From an uncultured Geobacteraceae bacterium (GTDB lineage Bacteria; Desulfobacterota; Desulfuromonadia; Geobacterales; Pseudopelobacteraceae): a stretch of DNA of 64,000 bases. Location: NCBI GenBank assembly GCA_903901875.1, contig CAIUSO010000065.1, positions 1 through 64,000 on the forward strand, read 5' to 3'. Made by a program: the position numbers and the translations under genes. The notes beneath the pieces were generated by a model. The model saw nothing but the letters and a program-made list of their open reading frames with translations. It made no database searches and had not been told where the DNA came from. Of this stretch, positions 54,205-62,372 are shown piece by piece (within the stretch, counting starts at the first letter, position 1; each line of letters starts with the position of its first letter).

Positions 54205-55350
54205 CTATTTTCTTACGGTCGCAAGGCATTGTACAACGGCATTGGAAAAGAAAGCAATATCTTCACTGGTCGTTGACCAGCCGGGACTGATTCGGACCGT
54301 ACCGGCCGGAAAGGTTCCCAGGGTCCGATGGGCCAGAGGAGCACAATGGAGTCCGGCCCGCACCGCAATATCGAATCCGTGGTCAAGTTCCGTTGCCAGC
54401 CAGGACGAATCGACTCCGGCAATGGTAAACGATAGCACCGAGCAGCGTGCAGCCGGGTCAGACGGGCCATGGATCGTTACCCCCGGAATACCCGCCAATG
54501 CCTCTGCTGCCTGCCCGATGAGTGCCTGCCCATGGTCATGGATAACGGACATACCGGTGCTTTTGATAAAATCGATGCCGGCATGGAGACCGGCAACGCC
54601 GGGGAGATTCTGGGTCCCGGCTTCAAAGCCGTCCGGCATCACCAACGGTTGCCCCTCTTCCGCCGAATGGGTACCGGTTCCCCCCTGCAGAATCGGGGTG
54701 AGGGAAACATGGGGAGCAACATATAAAAAACCGGTCCCCGCCGGCCCCAGCAGCCCCTTATGCCCCGGAACCGCCAACAGGTCAATGGCCATGCGGTCAA
54801 CATCAATCGGAAGATACCCGGCAGACTGGGCTCCGTCTACCAGAAAAAGTGTTCCCAATGATCGACTGAGTGCGGCCAGTTCGGCCAACGGCTGAATCGC
54901 ACCGCAAACATTTGAGACATGACTGACCGCAATCATGCGGGTGTGGGGTCGCACGGCCCGCTTAATTTCGGCCACCGGAACAATGCCGTCAGCCGTTGCC
55001 GACACGATTGTTACTTCTACCCCCGCTTCACGCAGCGCATACAGGGGACGCAGCAGGGAGTTATGTTCCATGGATGTTGTTATGACATGGTCACCGGCCA
55101 CCAGCGTGCCATGGAGGGCCAGATTGAGGGCCCCTGTGGCATTCTGGGTAAAGATGACCCGGGAAGAGTCTGAGATGGAAAACAGCTCAGCCACAGCCTC
55201 CCGTGCCTGAAAAAGGAGGCGCGCCCCCGCAAGAGAACGCCGGTGCCCACCCCTGCCGGGAGAACCGCCGATTTCACGCATAGTGTGCAGCACCCGCTCA
55301 TACACAGCTTCAGGTTTCGGATATGTGGTTGCAGCATTATCAAGATACAC
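54205..55350 (-). CDS. Cysteine desulfurase family aminotransferase (class V)
   Basis: A 381-residue PLP enzyme. It starts MYLDNAATTYPKPEAVYERV; the PLP Lys is in AVPGHKGLLGPAGTGF near 199, and RAGLHCAPLAHRTLG near 333-345 carries the persulfide Cys. This fits the EF2568-type group of cysteine desulfurase-like proteins (TIGR01977) rather than IscS or SufS proper. It may deliver sulfur for a selenium- or sulfur-containing cofactor; this is not proven. A 117-bp nested inverted-repeat element lies between it and the beta-helix gene. Confidence 0.87.
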   Translation of the reverse strand: MYLDNAATTYPKPEAVYERVLHTMREIGGSPGRGGHRRSLAGARLLFQAREAVAELFSISDSSRVIFTQNATGALNLALHGTLVAGDHVITTSMEHNSLLRPLYALREAGVEVTIVSATADGIVPVAEIKRAVRPHTRMIAVSHVSNVCGAIQPLAELAALSRSLGTLFLVDGAQSAGYLPIDVDRMAIDLLAVPGHKGLLGPAGTGFLYVAPHVSLTPILQGGTGTHSAEEGQPLVMPDGFEAGTQNLPGVAGLHAGIDFIKSTGMSVIHDHGQALIGQAAEALAGIPGVTIHGPSDPAARCSVLSFTIAGVDSSWLATELDHGFDIAVRAGLHCAPLAHRTLGTFPAGTVRISPGWSTTSEDIAFFSNAVVQCLATVRK

Positions 55351-55369
55351 GGCTGTTCCTTATTCTGTA

Positions 55370-55486
55370 TTGCAATCAAGATGACATTAAAACATTGGTG
55401 TACATATGACATACACCCCAATGTGGCGAACAGCAAAAGGCGGCGTATGGCCATACGCCCTACGAGTGGTGTCATCTTGATTGCAA
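55370..55486. repeat. Nested palindromic element with 17-bp perfect terminal inverted repeats
   Basis: TTGCAATCAAGATGACA (55370-55386) is exactly mirrored by TGTCATCTTGATTGCAA (55470-55486). Inside are ACATTGGTGTA...TACACCCCAATGT (about 55392-55424) and an 18-bp palindrome GGCGTATGGCCATACGCC (55442-55459). The three nested structures fill the 146-bp gap between two minus-strand genes. It could be a MITE, a REP/BIME-like repeat or a structured RNA element. It has no ORF. Confidence 0.75.
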
Positions 55487-55496
55487 CAGGGAATTA

Positions 55497-56573
55497 TTAC
55501 GGCACCAGAAGCGGTTTTTCTGTCAACCAGGGGGTACTCCTTACCGGGGCTACCGATTTATCCTGGGTACTGTCATATATCTTTTGACCGATCCGCAGCT
55601 GATCCGTCCCCCCCCACCAGTTCTGCCAGGCAGCAATTACTTCACGGCCGGCGTTATACAGATTGTAGCCACCATTGGAGACAAAACTGTTATTCAGGAT
55701 AAGTGCCTGACCATCTTCGGTACGAAGCGCATCGTGGACGTTGCCGGTAAAGAGACAGCGCTGGATCTTCATTCGTGAGCCGGAAAGATGGAGAGCGGTC
55801 TCCCGGTTGTTCTGGAAGCGGGTCATGGTTATCTGCCCTTCACCGCCATTGATCCGGGCAGCAAGCATATTACCGATAAATTCACCGCCGATAATTCGTA
55901 TGCGGCTCCCTTCGGACACCATTCCTGAATGCTGACTATTGAGCAACTTGAGACCATGCAGGGAGATACCGGACCGGGTGAATTCCCCCCCCCGTTGGCA
56001 TGATGCAATGGTCACATTCTTCCCGTCAAGTTCACTGTTAAAAGCAGATATCCCGAGATCGCAGTCGGTCATGGTATCATCGATCAAATGGAGAACGCTG
56101 TCATAGGCAAGAAGCGCAGTGGTCGCCTGGACAATGGCGGTTGCTTTCAAAGTCAAGGTTGAAAAGCGAAGATCAATGGCGGTTTCAGCAGACTCAATCC
56201 GGCACTGTTCAATGAGATTCTTCTTTTCCGAAGCAAGCAGAATCAGACCTCCCCAGGAACTGCGGGCAGAACCGTTCAGGGCACCCAGCATCGTAACGGG
56301 TCGTTCAGCAGTACCTACCACATTAATACGACCCTGGACGACAAGATTCGGAAGGGGTTGAAGTGCCGTCGGCACAAACCGGACCACGGTTCCGGGAACA
56401 ATACGCAGGGTTGCCTGGGGAGCAACCACAACCGATCCCTTAACCACCACGGTGCCACTCCAGGTAGTATCCTCGGTAAGCACCTGTCCGCCATAGCTGG
56501 AAACCGGCAGCTCTGCAGCCGCTGCACCGGTCAGAAAGCAGAAAAAAATTCCCGTAATGAAGAGTAGTTTCAC
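55497..56573 (-). CDS. Secreted right-handed beta-helix repeat protein
   Basis: About 358 residues from the GTG at 56571-56573, which follows AAGGAG by 6 bases; the longer start (MNDKELT) lacks that spacing. A signal peptide (KLLFITGIFFCFLTGAAAA) leads to a body of repeating short beta strands with Asn/Gly turns (TLRIVPGTVVRFVP, GTAERPVTMLGAL, NLIEQCRIESAETAIDLRF, IRIIGGEFIGNM), characteristic of parallel beta-helix (pectate-lyase-like) or copper-binding NosD-type folds. No catalytic residues are recognisable. A C9 run lies in the gene at 55986-55994. Confidence 0.8.
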   Translation of the reverse strand: MKLLFITGIFFCFLTGAAAAELPVSSYGGQVLTEDTTWSGTVVVKGSVVVAPQATLRIVPGTVVRFVPTALQPLPNLVVQGRINVVGTAERPVTMLGALNGSARSSWGGLILLASEKKNLIEQCRIESAETAIDLRFSTLTLKATAIVQATTALLAYDSVLHLIDDTMTDCDLGISAFNSELDGKNVTIASCQRGGEFTRSGISLHGLKLLNSQHSGMVSEGSRIRIIGGEFIGNMLAARINGGEGQITMTRFQNNRETALHLSGSRMKIQRCLFTGNVHDALRTEDGQALILNNSFVSNGGYNLYNAGREVIAAWQNWWGGTDQLRIGQKIYDSTQDKSVAPVRSTPWLTEKPLLVP

Positions 56574-56717
56574 CGTCAGCTCCTTGTCGTTCAATCTTTG
56601 ACAACTATCATGAATTCGTCTGACTGTAAATTTATTACTCCTGGATACCGGGGAAAATATCCCCGGTACAAGATCTCAAGTCCTTTCGAGAGGTTACCTT
56701 TTTTTTAAACTTATTTG

Positions 56718-56746
56718 TTGACAGCACATATATGTTGTGGTTATTT
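56718..56746 (+). promoter_or_regulatory. Probable sigma-70 promoter of nrdJ
   Basis: TTGACA (56718-56723), a 17-base spacer and TTATTT (56741-56746) form a promoter-like pair about 100 bp upstream of the nrdJ ATG. The -35 match is exact, the -10 weak. The first NrdR-type box lies in the spacer. Confidence 0.5.
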
Positions 56747-56772
56747 TCTGCCGGTGACACAAAATATTGTGT
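56725..56772 (+). promoter_or_regulatory. NrdR box pair upstream of nrdJ
   Basis: ACACAAAATATTGTGT (56757-56772) matches the NrdR consensus ACACWATATATWGTGT. A second, weaker palindrome CACATATATGTTGTG (56725-56739) lies about 32 bp away centre to centre, about three helical turns, the usual NrdR box spacing. The first overlaps the -35/-10 spacer, consistent with repression of ribonucleotide reductase by NrdR. Confidence 0.72.
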
Positions 56773-56845
56773 TTGATTGTCAGCGATGACAACATCTTGA
56801 ATTCTCTGTGATTCAACAGATAGTTACCATACAAGGAGTTTTAAA

Positions 56846-59086
56846 ATGTCAAAAAGTTCCCTCCCTGCCCCACTCCCCGGGCTTAGCAAGAATGCCATCA
56901 CCGTTCTGGAAAAACGCTACCTGCGCCGTGATGAAACCGGAAAAGTGCTGGAGACCCCGGCCGATATGTTTCGACGAGTGGCTGACACCATTGCCGGTGC
57001 CGATAAAAACTTTGACAAGAAAGCCGATGTCACCGCAGTCGCCGATACCTTTTATCGCATGATGACAAACTTTGAATTTCTCCCCAACTCCCCCACACTC
57101 ATGAATGCCGGCCGCCCCCTGGGGCAGCTGTCTGCCTGTTTTGTGCTTCCGGTTGGTGATTCAATGGAAGAAATTTTTGACGCTGTCAAATTTACTGCGC
57201 TGATCCATAAATCCGGTGGCGGCACCGGCTTCTCATTCTCCCGTCTTCGGCCCGCCAATGACGTGGTCAGCAGCACCACCGGCATCTCAAGCGGGCCCCT
57301 CTCCTTCATGCGCGTCTTCGACATCGCCACCGAGACCATCAAACAGGGGGGTACCAGACGGGGTGCCAACATGGCAATCCTCCGGGTAGATCATCCAAGC
57401 ATCATGGACTTTATCATGTGCAAGGCTGACCAAAAACAATTCAATAATTTCAATATTTCAGTGGGACTCACCGAAAAATTTATGCAGGCTGTTGAGCGGG
57501 ATGAGGAGTACAATCTCATAAATCCCCGTGATAAAAAGGTAGCCGGTACCCTCAACGCCCGCAAAGTGTTTCAGCGTATTGTCAAGCAGGCATGGGAAAA
57601 TGGTGAACCGGGTATCATCTTCCTTGACCGACTCAACAGAGATAATCCCACCCCACTGGTTGGTGAAATTGAATCAACCAACCCCTGCGGTGAGCAGCCA
57701 CTGCTCCCCTACGAATCATGCAACCTTGGTTCCATTAACCTGGGCACTTTTATCAAAGACGGTACCATAGATTGGAAAAAACTGCGTGAAACCATCCATA
57801 ACGGGGTCCACTTCCTTGACAATGTCATTGAAGCCAATAACTACCCGCTTCAGCAGATTCATGACATGACCCACGCCAACCGAAAAATCGGCCTGGGGGT
57901 CATGGGGTGGGCCGATATGCTGATTTTACTCGGCATCCCCTACTGTTCCGATGAAGCGGTAAAGCTGGGCAAAAAAGTGATGAAATTTATCAATGATGAA
58001 GGGCATCTTGCCTCACAGGAATTGGGAAAAAAGCGCGGTTCGTTTCCCAACTTTACCGGTTCCATCTTTGACAAAAAGAATGCGGCTCCCCAGCGGAACG
58101 CCACCGTTACCACCATCGCACCGACCGGCACCATTTCGATTATCGCCAACGCCTCTTCCGGCGTTGAGCCGCTCTTTGCCGTTTCTTACATTCGCACCGT
58201 CATGGACAAGAATGTCCTGGTCGAAGTAAACCCGATTTTTGAAGCCATCGCAAAAGAACGGGGCTTCTATTCGGAAGCACTCATGCAGAAGATTGCCGAA
58301 CATGGCACCGTCCAGGACATTGCTGAAATTCCGGCCGATGTTCGCGCCGTATTTGTTACCTCCCATGAAATTACGCCGGAATACCACATCCACATGCAGT
58401 CTGCATTTCAGCAATATACCGACAATGCCGTTTCAAAGACGGTAAATTTTTCCAACTCGGCAACCATCGAAGATGTGGAAAAAGTCTACATGCTCGCCTA
58501 CGAAACCGGCTGCAAGGGCGTTACCATTTACCGCGACGGCTCCCGTGACGAGCAGGTACTCTCCACCGGCAAAAAGGAAGAAAAACCAGCCGTCGTCACC
58601 GCCACACCGGTGGAAGATGATAAAAAAACCTTCAAGCGCGAACGCCCCAAGGCTCTCAAGGGATGTACCCACCAGATGCAGACCGGGTGCGGTCCCCTCT
58701 ACATTACGGTCAATGAGGACAAAAACGGCTTATTCGAGCTGTTCACCACCATGGGTAAAGCCGGTGGTTGCGCCGCATCCCAGAGCGAAGCCATTGGCCG
58801 CATGGTCTCACTGGCCTGGAGAAGTGGTGTGCAGGCACGCCAAGTGGTAAAACAGCTTCAGGGAATCTCATGCCATTGTCCGTCAGGCTTTGGCGAAAAC
58901 CGGGTGCTTTCCTGCGCCGATGCGGTAGCCAAGGCGATACAGAACCATCTTCTCGACAATGGCTATGACATTGACAATGAAACGGTCCGTCACGAACGGG
59001 GAGCCTGTCCGGAATGCGGCGGTATTGTTGAACACGAAGGGGGATGTTCGGTATGCCACGTGTGCGGGTATTCTGAGTGTCAGTAG
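56846..59086 (+). CDS. nrdJ: Vitamin B12-dependent (class II) ribonucleotide reductase
   Basis: A 746-residue adenosylcobalamin-dependent reductase that makes deoxyribonucleotides without oxygen. Recognisable parts are NFEFLPNSPTLMNAGRPLGQLSACFVLPV, GGGTGFSFSRLRPAND, NPCGEQPLLPYESCNLGSINLG near 280 and GLGVMGWADMLILLG. The C-terminus has a Cys-rich CPECGG...CHVCGYSEC tail for redox or zinc. An AAGGAG site precedes the ATG. Regulation by NrdR is suggested by the two boxes upstream. Confidence 0.97.
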   Translation: MSKSSLPAPLPGLSKNAITVLEKRYLRRDETGKVLETPADMFRRVADTIAGADKNFDKKADVTAVADTFYRMMTNFEFLPNSPTLMNAGRPLGQLSACFVLPVGDSMEEIFDAVKFTALIHKSGGGTGFSFSRLRPANDVVSSTTGISSGPLSFMRVFDIATETIKQGGTRRGANMAILRVDHPSIMDFIMCKADQKQFNNFNISVGLTEKFMQAVERDEEYNLINPRDKKVAGTLNARKVFQRIVKQAWENGEPGIIFLDRLNRDNPTPLVGEIESTNPCGEQPLLPYESCNLGSINLGTFIKDGTIDWKKLRETIHNGVHFLDNVIEANNYPLQQIHDMTHANRKIGLGVMGWADMLILLGIPYCSDEAVKLGKKVMKFINDEGHLASQELGKKRGSFPNFTGSIFDKKNAAPQRNATVTTIAPTGTISIIANASSGVEPLFAVSYIRTVMDKNVLVEVNPIFEAIAKERGFYSEALMQKIAEHGTVQDIAEIPADVRAVFVTSHEITPEYHIHMQSAFQQYTDNAVSKTVNFSNSATIEDVEKVYMLAYETGCKGVTIYRDGSRDEQVLSTGKKEEKPAVVTATPVEDDKKTFKRERPKALKGCTHQMQTGCGPLYITVNEDKNGLFELFTTMGKAGGCAASQSEAIGRMVSLAWRSGVQARQVVKQLQGISCHCPSGFGENRVLSCADAVAKAIQNHLLDNGYDIDNETVRHERGACPECGGIVEHEGGCSVCHVCGYSECQ

Positions 59087-59127
59087 GGTATTAAAACTGT
59101 AAACATATATGTATCAATATATGTCTT

Positions 59128-59168
59128 CAACTAAGGCTCACAGACGCAATTCTGTTGAGCCTTAGTTG
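59128..59168 (+). terminator. Long hairpin after nrdJ
   Basis: CAACTAAGGCTCA and TGAGCCTTAGTTG form a perfect 13-bp stem with a 15-base loop, 42 bp after the nrdJ stop. Only three T follow, so efficient intrinsic termination is uncertain. It could serve as a 3' stabiliser. Confidence 0.55.
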
Positions 59169-59268
59169 TTTCAACCTTAATTTGTGTAATCCAAGACGCC
59201 CTAAAAAGTTCGGTTATTACGCTTTGATCAGTGAGTTCAGCACTTCTATCTGTCCACTTTACTTAAAG

Positions 59269-60129
59269 TCAGAGTTCGTTTTTTGAATTGCTCACCTGTT
59301 CAGCAAGTGACAGTGCTGCTTTCAGTTCTATGTTTTTCCTCTCAAGCTCATCGGAAAAAGAACGTAACCTGAGTTGGGACTTCCTAACCTTTATAAGGTT
59401 TTTAATTCGTACAATAAGTTCACGCGGTTCATATGGTTTTGTGACAAAATCGTCGGCACCGCATGACAGCAAACGAATTGCAGCAGCCCTGTCTCCCGCT
59501 GCAATTACCACTGGAATGTTTTTTAATTTTGGGGTGTTTCTCATAATTGAGAGCATCTCCATACCGTTCATTATCGGCATCTCCAGATCCAGAAGAATTA
59601 AGTCAACATCATCATGCAAGGCAAGTAACTCCAATCCTTCTATCCCATTACCTGCCTGGAGAAAATTTACATACTGCTCTGAAAGCATAAGCTGCAAAAT
59701 GCTTCGGCTCAATTCTTCGTCATCAATGATTAAGATTTTGCTTGTGTCCAAGCTCGGTTTCTCTTCAAGTAACTCCCGTATCGCTGTAGACAGGGTCATA
59801 TAATCAACAGGTTTTGGGAGAACTTTATCTGCCAAAAATGTTTTGCAGGTATGTAAAATATAGGTGAGATCTATTGATGCTGAACCGCCGGAAATAGCGA
59901 TTATTTTTGGACGGGTTGGCATATCCATCAAGCTCATCAACACTGCGAAACCATCCTGTTGCGGCATGATTATATCCGTTATGACAAGGTCAAACTGCTG
60001 GGTTTCAAGAAGCTTGAGCCCTCGCATTCCGTTCGTGGCGGTTGTTACAACATGCCGATCGCTTTCCAGAAAAGCGGTTATTATGTTCAATACCTGGACG
60101 TCATCATCAATGAGAAGAATCTTTGGCAT
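59269..60129 (-). CDS. Response regulator with two receiver domains
   Basis: About 286 residues, starting MPKILLIDDDVQVLN behind AGGAGA; an ATG 15 bp upstream is less well placed. Two receiver domains lie in tandem: the first (1-120) with its phospho-Asp in DLVITDIIMPQQDG near 53, the second (about 133-255) with LILLDLEMPIMNG and KPYEPRELIVRIKNLI. A C-terminal coiled coil follows (about 255-286). No DNA-binding or enzymatic output domain is present. It overlaps the hybrid kinase gene by 23 bp, suggesting a shared phosphorelay. Confidence 0.93.
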   Translation of the reverse strand: MPKILLIDDDVQVLNIITAFLESDRHVVTTATNGMRGLKLLETQQFDLVITDIIMPQQDGFAVLMSLMDMPTRPKIIAISGGSASIDLTYILHTCKTFLADKVLPKPVDYMTLSTAIRELLEEKPSLDTSKILIIDDEELSRSILQLMLSEQYVNFLQAGNGIEGLELLALHDDVDLILLDLEMPIMNGMEMLSIMRNTPKLKNIPVVIAAGDRAAAIRLLSCGADDFVTKPYEPRELIVRIKNLIKVRKSQLRLRSFSDELERKNIELKAALSLAEQVSNSKNEL

Positions 60130-62317
60130 ATATCTCCTTATCACTGTTCATAGCTCGTTCAATGTGCTCTCGAAGTAGTGCGAAGTCATAGGGCTTTTGG
60201 ATAAATGTAAAGGCCCCGTGCGACATATCACGTAGTAATTCATGCCCGGTAGAATAACCTGAAGCCACTATATATTTAAGATCAGGCCTGATTAATTGCA
60301 TCCGCTCCATCATAACCAAGCCGTTTATTCCAGGCATGACAAAATCGGTAAGGACCAGATCAATCCGGAGGGAAAGATCCTGTGCCAGCTCCAAAGCTAT
60401 CTGTGCATTAGAAGCTTCATAGATGGTATAGCCAATTCGTTTTAAGTACTGAGCAGCAATAGATCTCACGGCATCCTCATCTTCAACTAACAGTATGGTG
60501 CCGCCACATGTTGAGAGTGATGCAGTGGTGCTTGATATTTCTTCATTTGGTGTTTTGCACCGGGGGAGATACACGGTAAAGCTGGTCCCCTGCCCTGGTG
60601 TACTTGCAACCTTCAGCAGACAATTATTCTGACTGACTATACCATACACCGTGGCAAGACCAAGTCCGGTCCCTTTGCCGATGCCTTTTGTGGTAAAAAA
60701 TGGTTCAAAAATATGGGTAAGCGTTTCTTTATCCATTCCGATGCCAGTGTCACTAAATGTTATCCTGATATAATCCCCCGGCTCCGCATCAAGAATGGAA
60801 CAACAACTGATATTGTCCAAGGAAATATTTCTGGTTTCAATGGCAAAGGTCCCACCACCCGGCATGGCATCGCGAGCATTGATCGCCAAGTTCATAATTA
60901 TCTGATCGAGCTGAACCGGGTCTATGCGGGTAAACCAGAGGTTATCATCGGCATCAAAGGTAATAGAGATATGTTCCCCCACGAGGCGAGAAAGTGATTT
61001 AAGTGATTCGGTAATAATCACGTTAGCATTCAAGTTCCTCGGGCTGATAACCTCCTGCCGTGAAAAAGCTAACAGCCTATGCGTAATCTCCCGAGAATGC
61101 TCGGCTGCACGTCGGATCTCGACCAGATATCCCAGTATCTTTTTGCTCTCATAAATATCCATCATAGCGAGTTCTGCATTGCCAAGTATAACCATGAGCT
61201 TATTGTTGAAGTCATGGGCAACACCACCCGCAAGTTGCCCAATGGCCTCCATTTTTTGAGAATGATGCTGTTGCTGCTGGAGTGTTTTTTTCGCTTTTTC
61301 GGCCTGTCTCCGCTCCAATTCACCTGCCGCGCGAACTGCTACCAGCTTCAATACGTTCTCAGCAAACCGAGAATTGATCAGATGGTTGCGGCCAATGACC
61401 GCAATCAGGCCAATCGGCTTCATATCGAAACTCCAGAGCGTAGTCCCCACATAGCTCTCTGCTTGTAAATCCTGTAATGCCGTATCATTTGGAAACAGCT
61501 TTCGAACCTCCTGGGGAAACACACAGACTTCTTTACCGACAACAGCACCGCAGGGGGTATCCTTAAGGGTATATTCGATATTGTCCTCGAACCTGCCATC
61601 GTGGTAAACAGCGAGAGTTCGAGCAGTCAGACAATCGCCCTGAAGACGGTCAATGCACACATAATCCATGGTGAGAGTTTTGGCCAGATAGCGTGCAAGT
61701 GATTCAAAAAAATCCTCGACGGGGTGGAGAGACCTCATCTGCAACAGAAATGACTGCACTTCCTCCATCTGTTTACGTTCGGAAATGTCAATAATGAACC
61801 ACTCAAATCCAACGATGTCACCGGTATGAACGACCGGATGTGCCGAAAATATATGGTGACCAATGGAACCATCTTTGCGGCGACTGGCAAAATCACCGTA
61901 AGGGATCGAAACCCCTCTCTTAAGCTCAGCAAGATGGGCAATGGCTGGATCCGATTCGCTGTTCACCTGCATCATACTGAAATGTTTTCCGACGACTTCT
62001 TCCCGTGTTTCATAACCATGAATACGTAGCCAAGCATTATTTACATCAAGTATGTAGCCCTCAAGGTTAATATGGAAATATCCGGCGGGTGTCTGGGCAA
62101 TGATATTGTTGAGGTGTGTTTCGCGGATGGTTTTTTCCGCAACTGTTCGGCACAATTCCTCGTTCTGCATCTCAAGTTCAACTTGATGCACCTGTAGTTC
62201 ATTCAGTAAATGTCTGACCGCTATTCCATCTAATTCCCCATCGACTGCACCACTACCGGCAACCTTTTCTTCGGCTTTTCTGCGTAGATCTGCGGCAGTC
62301 ATTTGTTCATCACTCAT
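60107..62317 (-). CDS. PAS-GAF hybrid histidine kinase with receiver domain
   Basis: A 736-residue soluble protein. Order: N-terminal coiled coil (1-65), PAS/PAC (about 65-185; NIIAQTPAGYFHINLEGYILDVNNAWL), GAF (about 190-335), coiled coil, HisKA with the phospho-His in LAGGVAHDFNNKLMVILGN near 370, HATPase (about 470-590; DTGIGMDKETLTHIFEPFFTTKGIGKGTGLGLA), and a C-terminal receiver (about 610-725; DLVLTDFVMPGINGL). A GGGAGG ribosome binding site precedes the ATG. No membrane span, so the signal is cytoplasmic or a small ligand for PAS or GAF. Confidence 0.94.
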   Translation of the reverse strand: MSDEQMTAADLRRKAEEKVAGSGAVDGELDGIAVRHLLNELQVHQVELEMQNEELCRTVAEKTIRETHLNNIIAQTPAGYFHINLEGYILDVNNAWLRIHGYETREEVVGKHFSMMQVNSESDPAIAHLAELKRGVSIPYGDFASRRKDGSIGHHIFSAHPVVHTGDIVGFEWFIIDISERKQMEEVQSFLLQMRSLHPVEDFFESLARYLAKTLTMDYVCIDRLQGDCLTARTLAVYHDGRFEDNIEYTLKDTPCGAVVGKEVCVFPQEVRKLFPNDTALQDLQAESYVGTTLWSFDMKPIGLIAVIGRNHLINSRFAENVLKLVAVRAAGELERRQAEKAKKTLQQQQHHSQKMEAIGQLAGGVAHDFNNKLMVILGNAELAMMDIYESKKILGYLVEIRRAAEHSREITHRLLAFSRQEVISPRNLNANVIITESLKSLSRLVGEHISITFDADDNLWFTRIDPVQLDQIIMNLAINARDAMPGGGTFAIETRNISLDNISCCSILDAEPGDYIRITFSDTGIGMDKETLTHIFEPFFTTKGIGKGTGLGLATVYGIVSQNNCLLKVASTPGQGTSFTVYLPRCKTPNEEISSTTASLSTCGGTILLVEDEDAVRSIAAQYLKRIGYTIYEASNAQIALELAQDLSLRIDLVLTDFVMPGINGLVMMERMQLIRPDLKYIVASGYSTGHELLRDMSHGAFTFIQKPYDFALLREHIERAMNSDKEIYAKDSSH

Positions 62318-62372
62318 TTAAAAACCTCCCGTTGGCCTGCGATAGGTGAATACATATTCATCCTGATATTTC

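Noticed and set aside
56595-56845. Cobalamin riboswitch before the B12-dependent reductase
   Set aside because: No B12-box (AGYCMGGNNRACC-type) or long paired leader is visible; NrdR boxes explain the region better.
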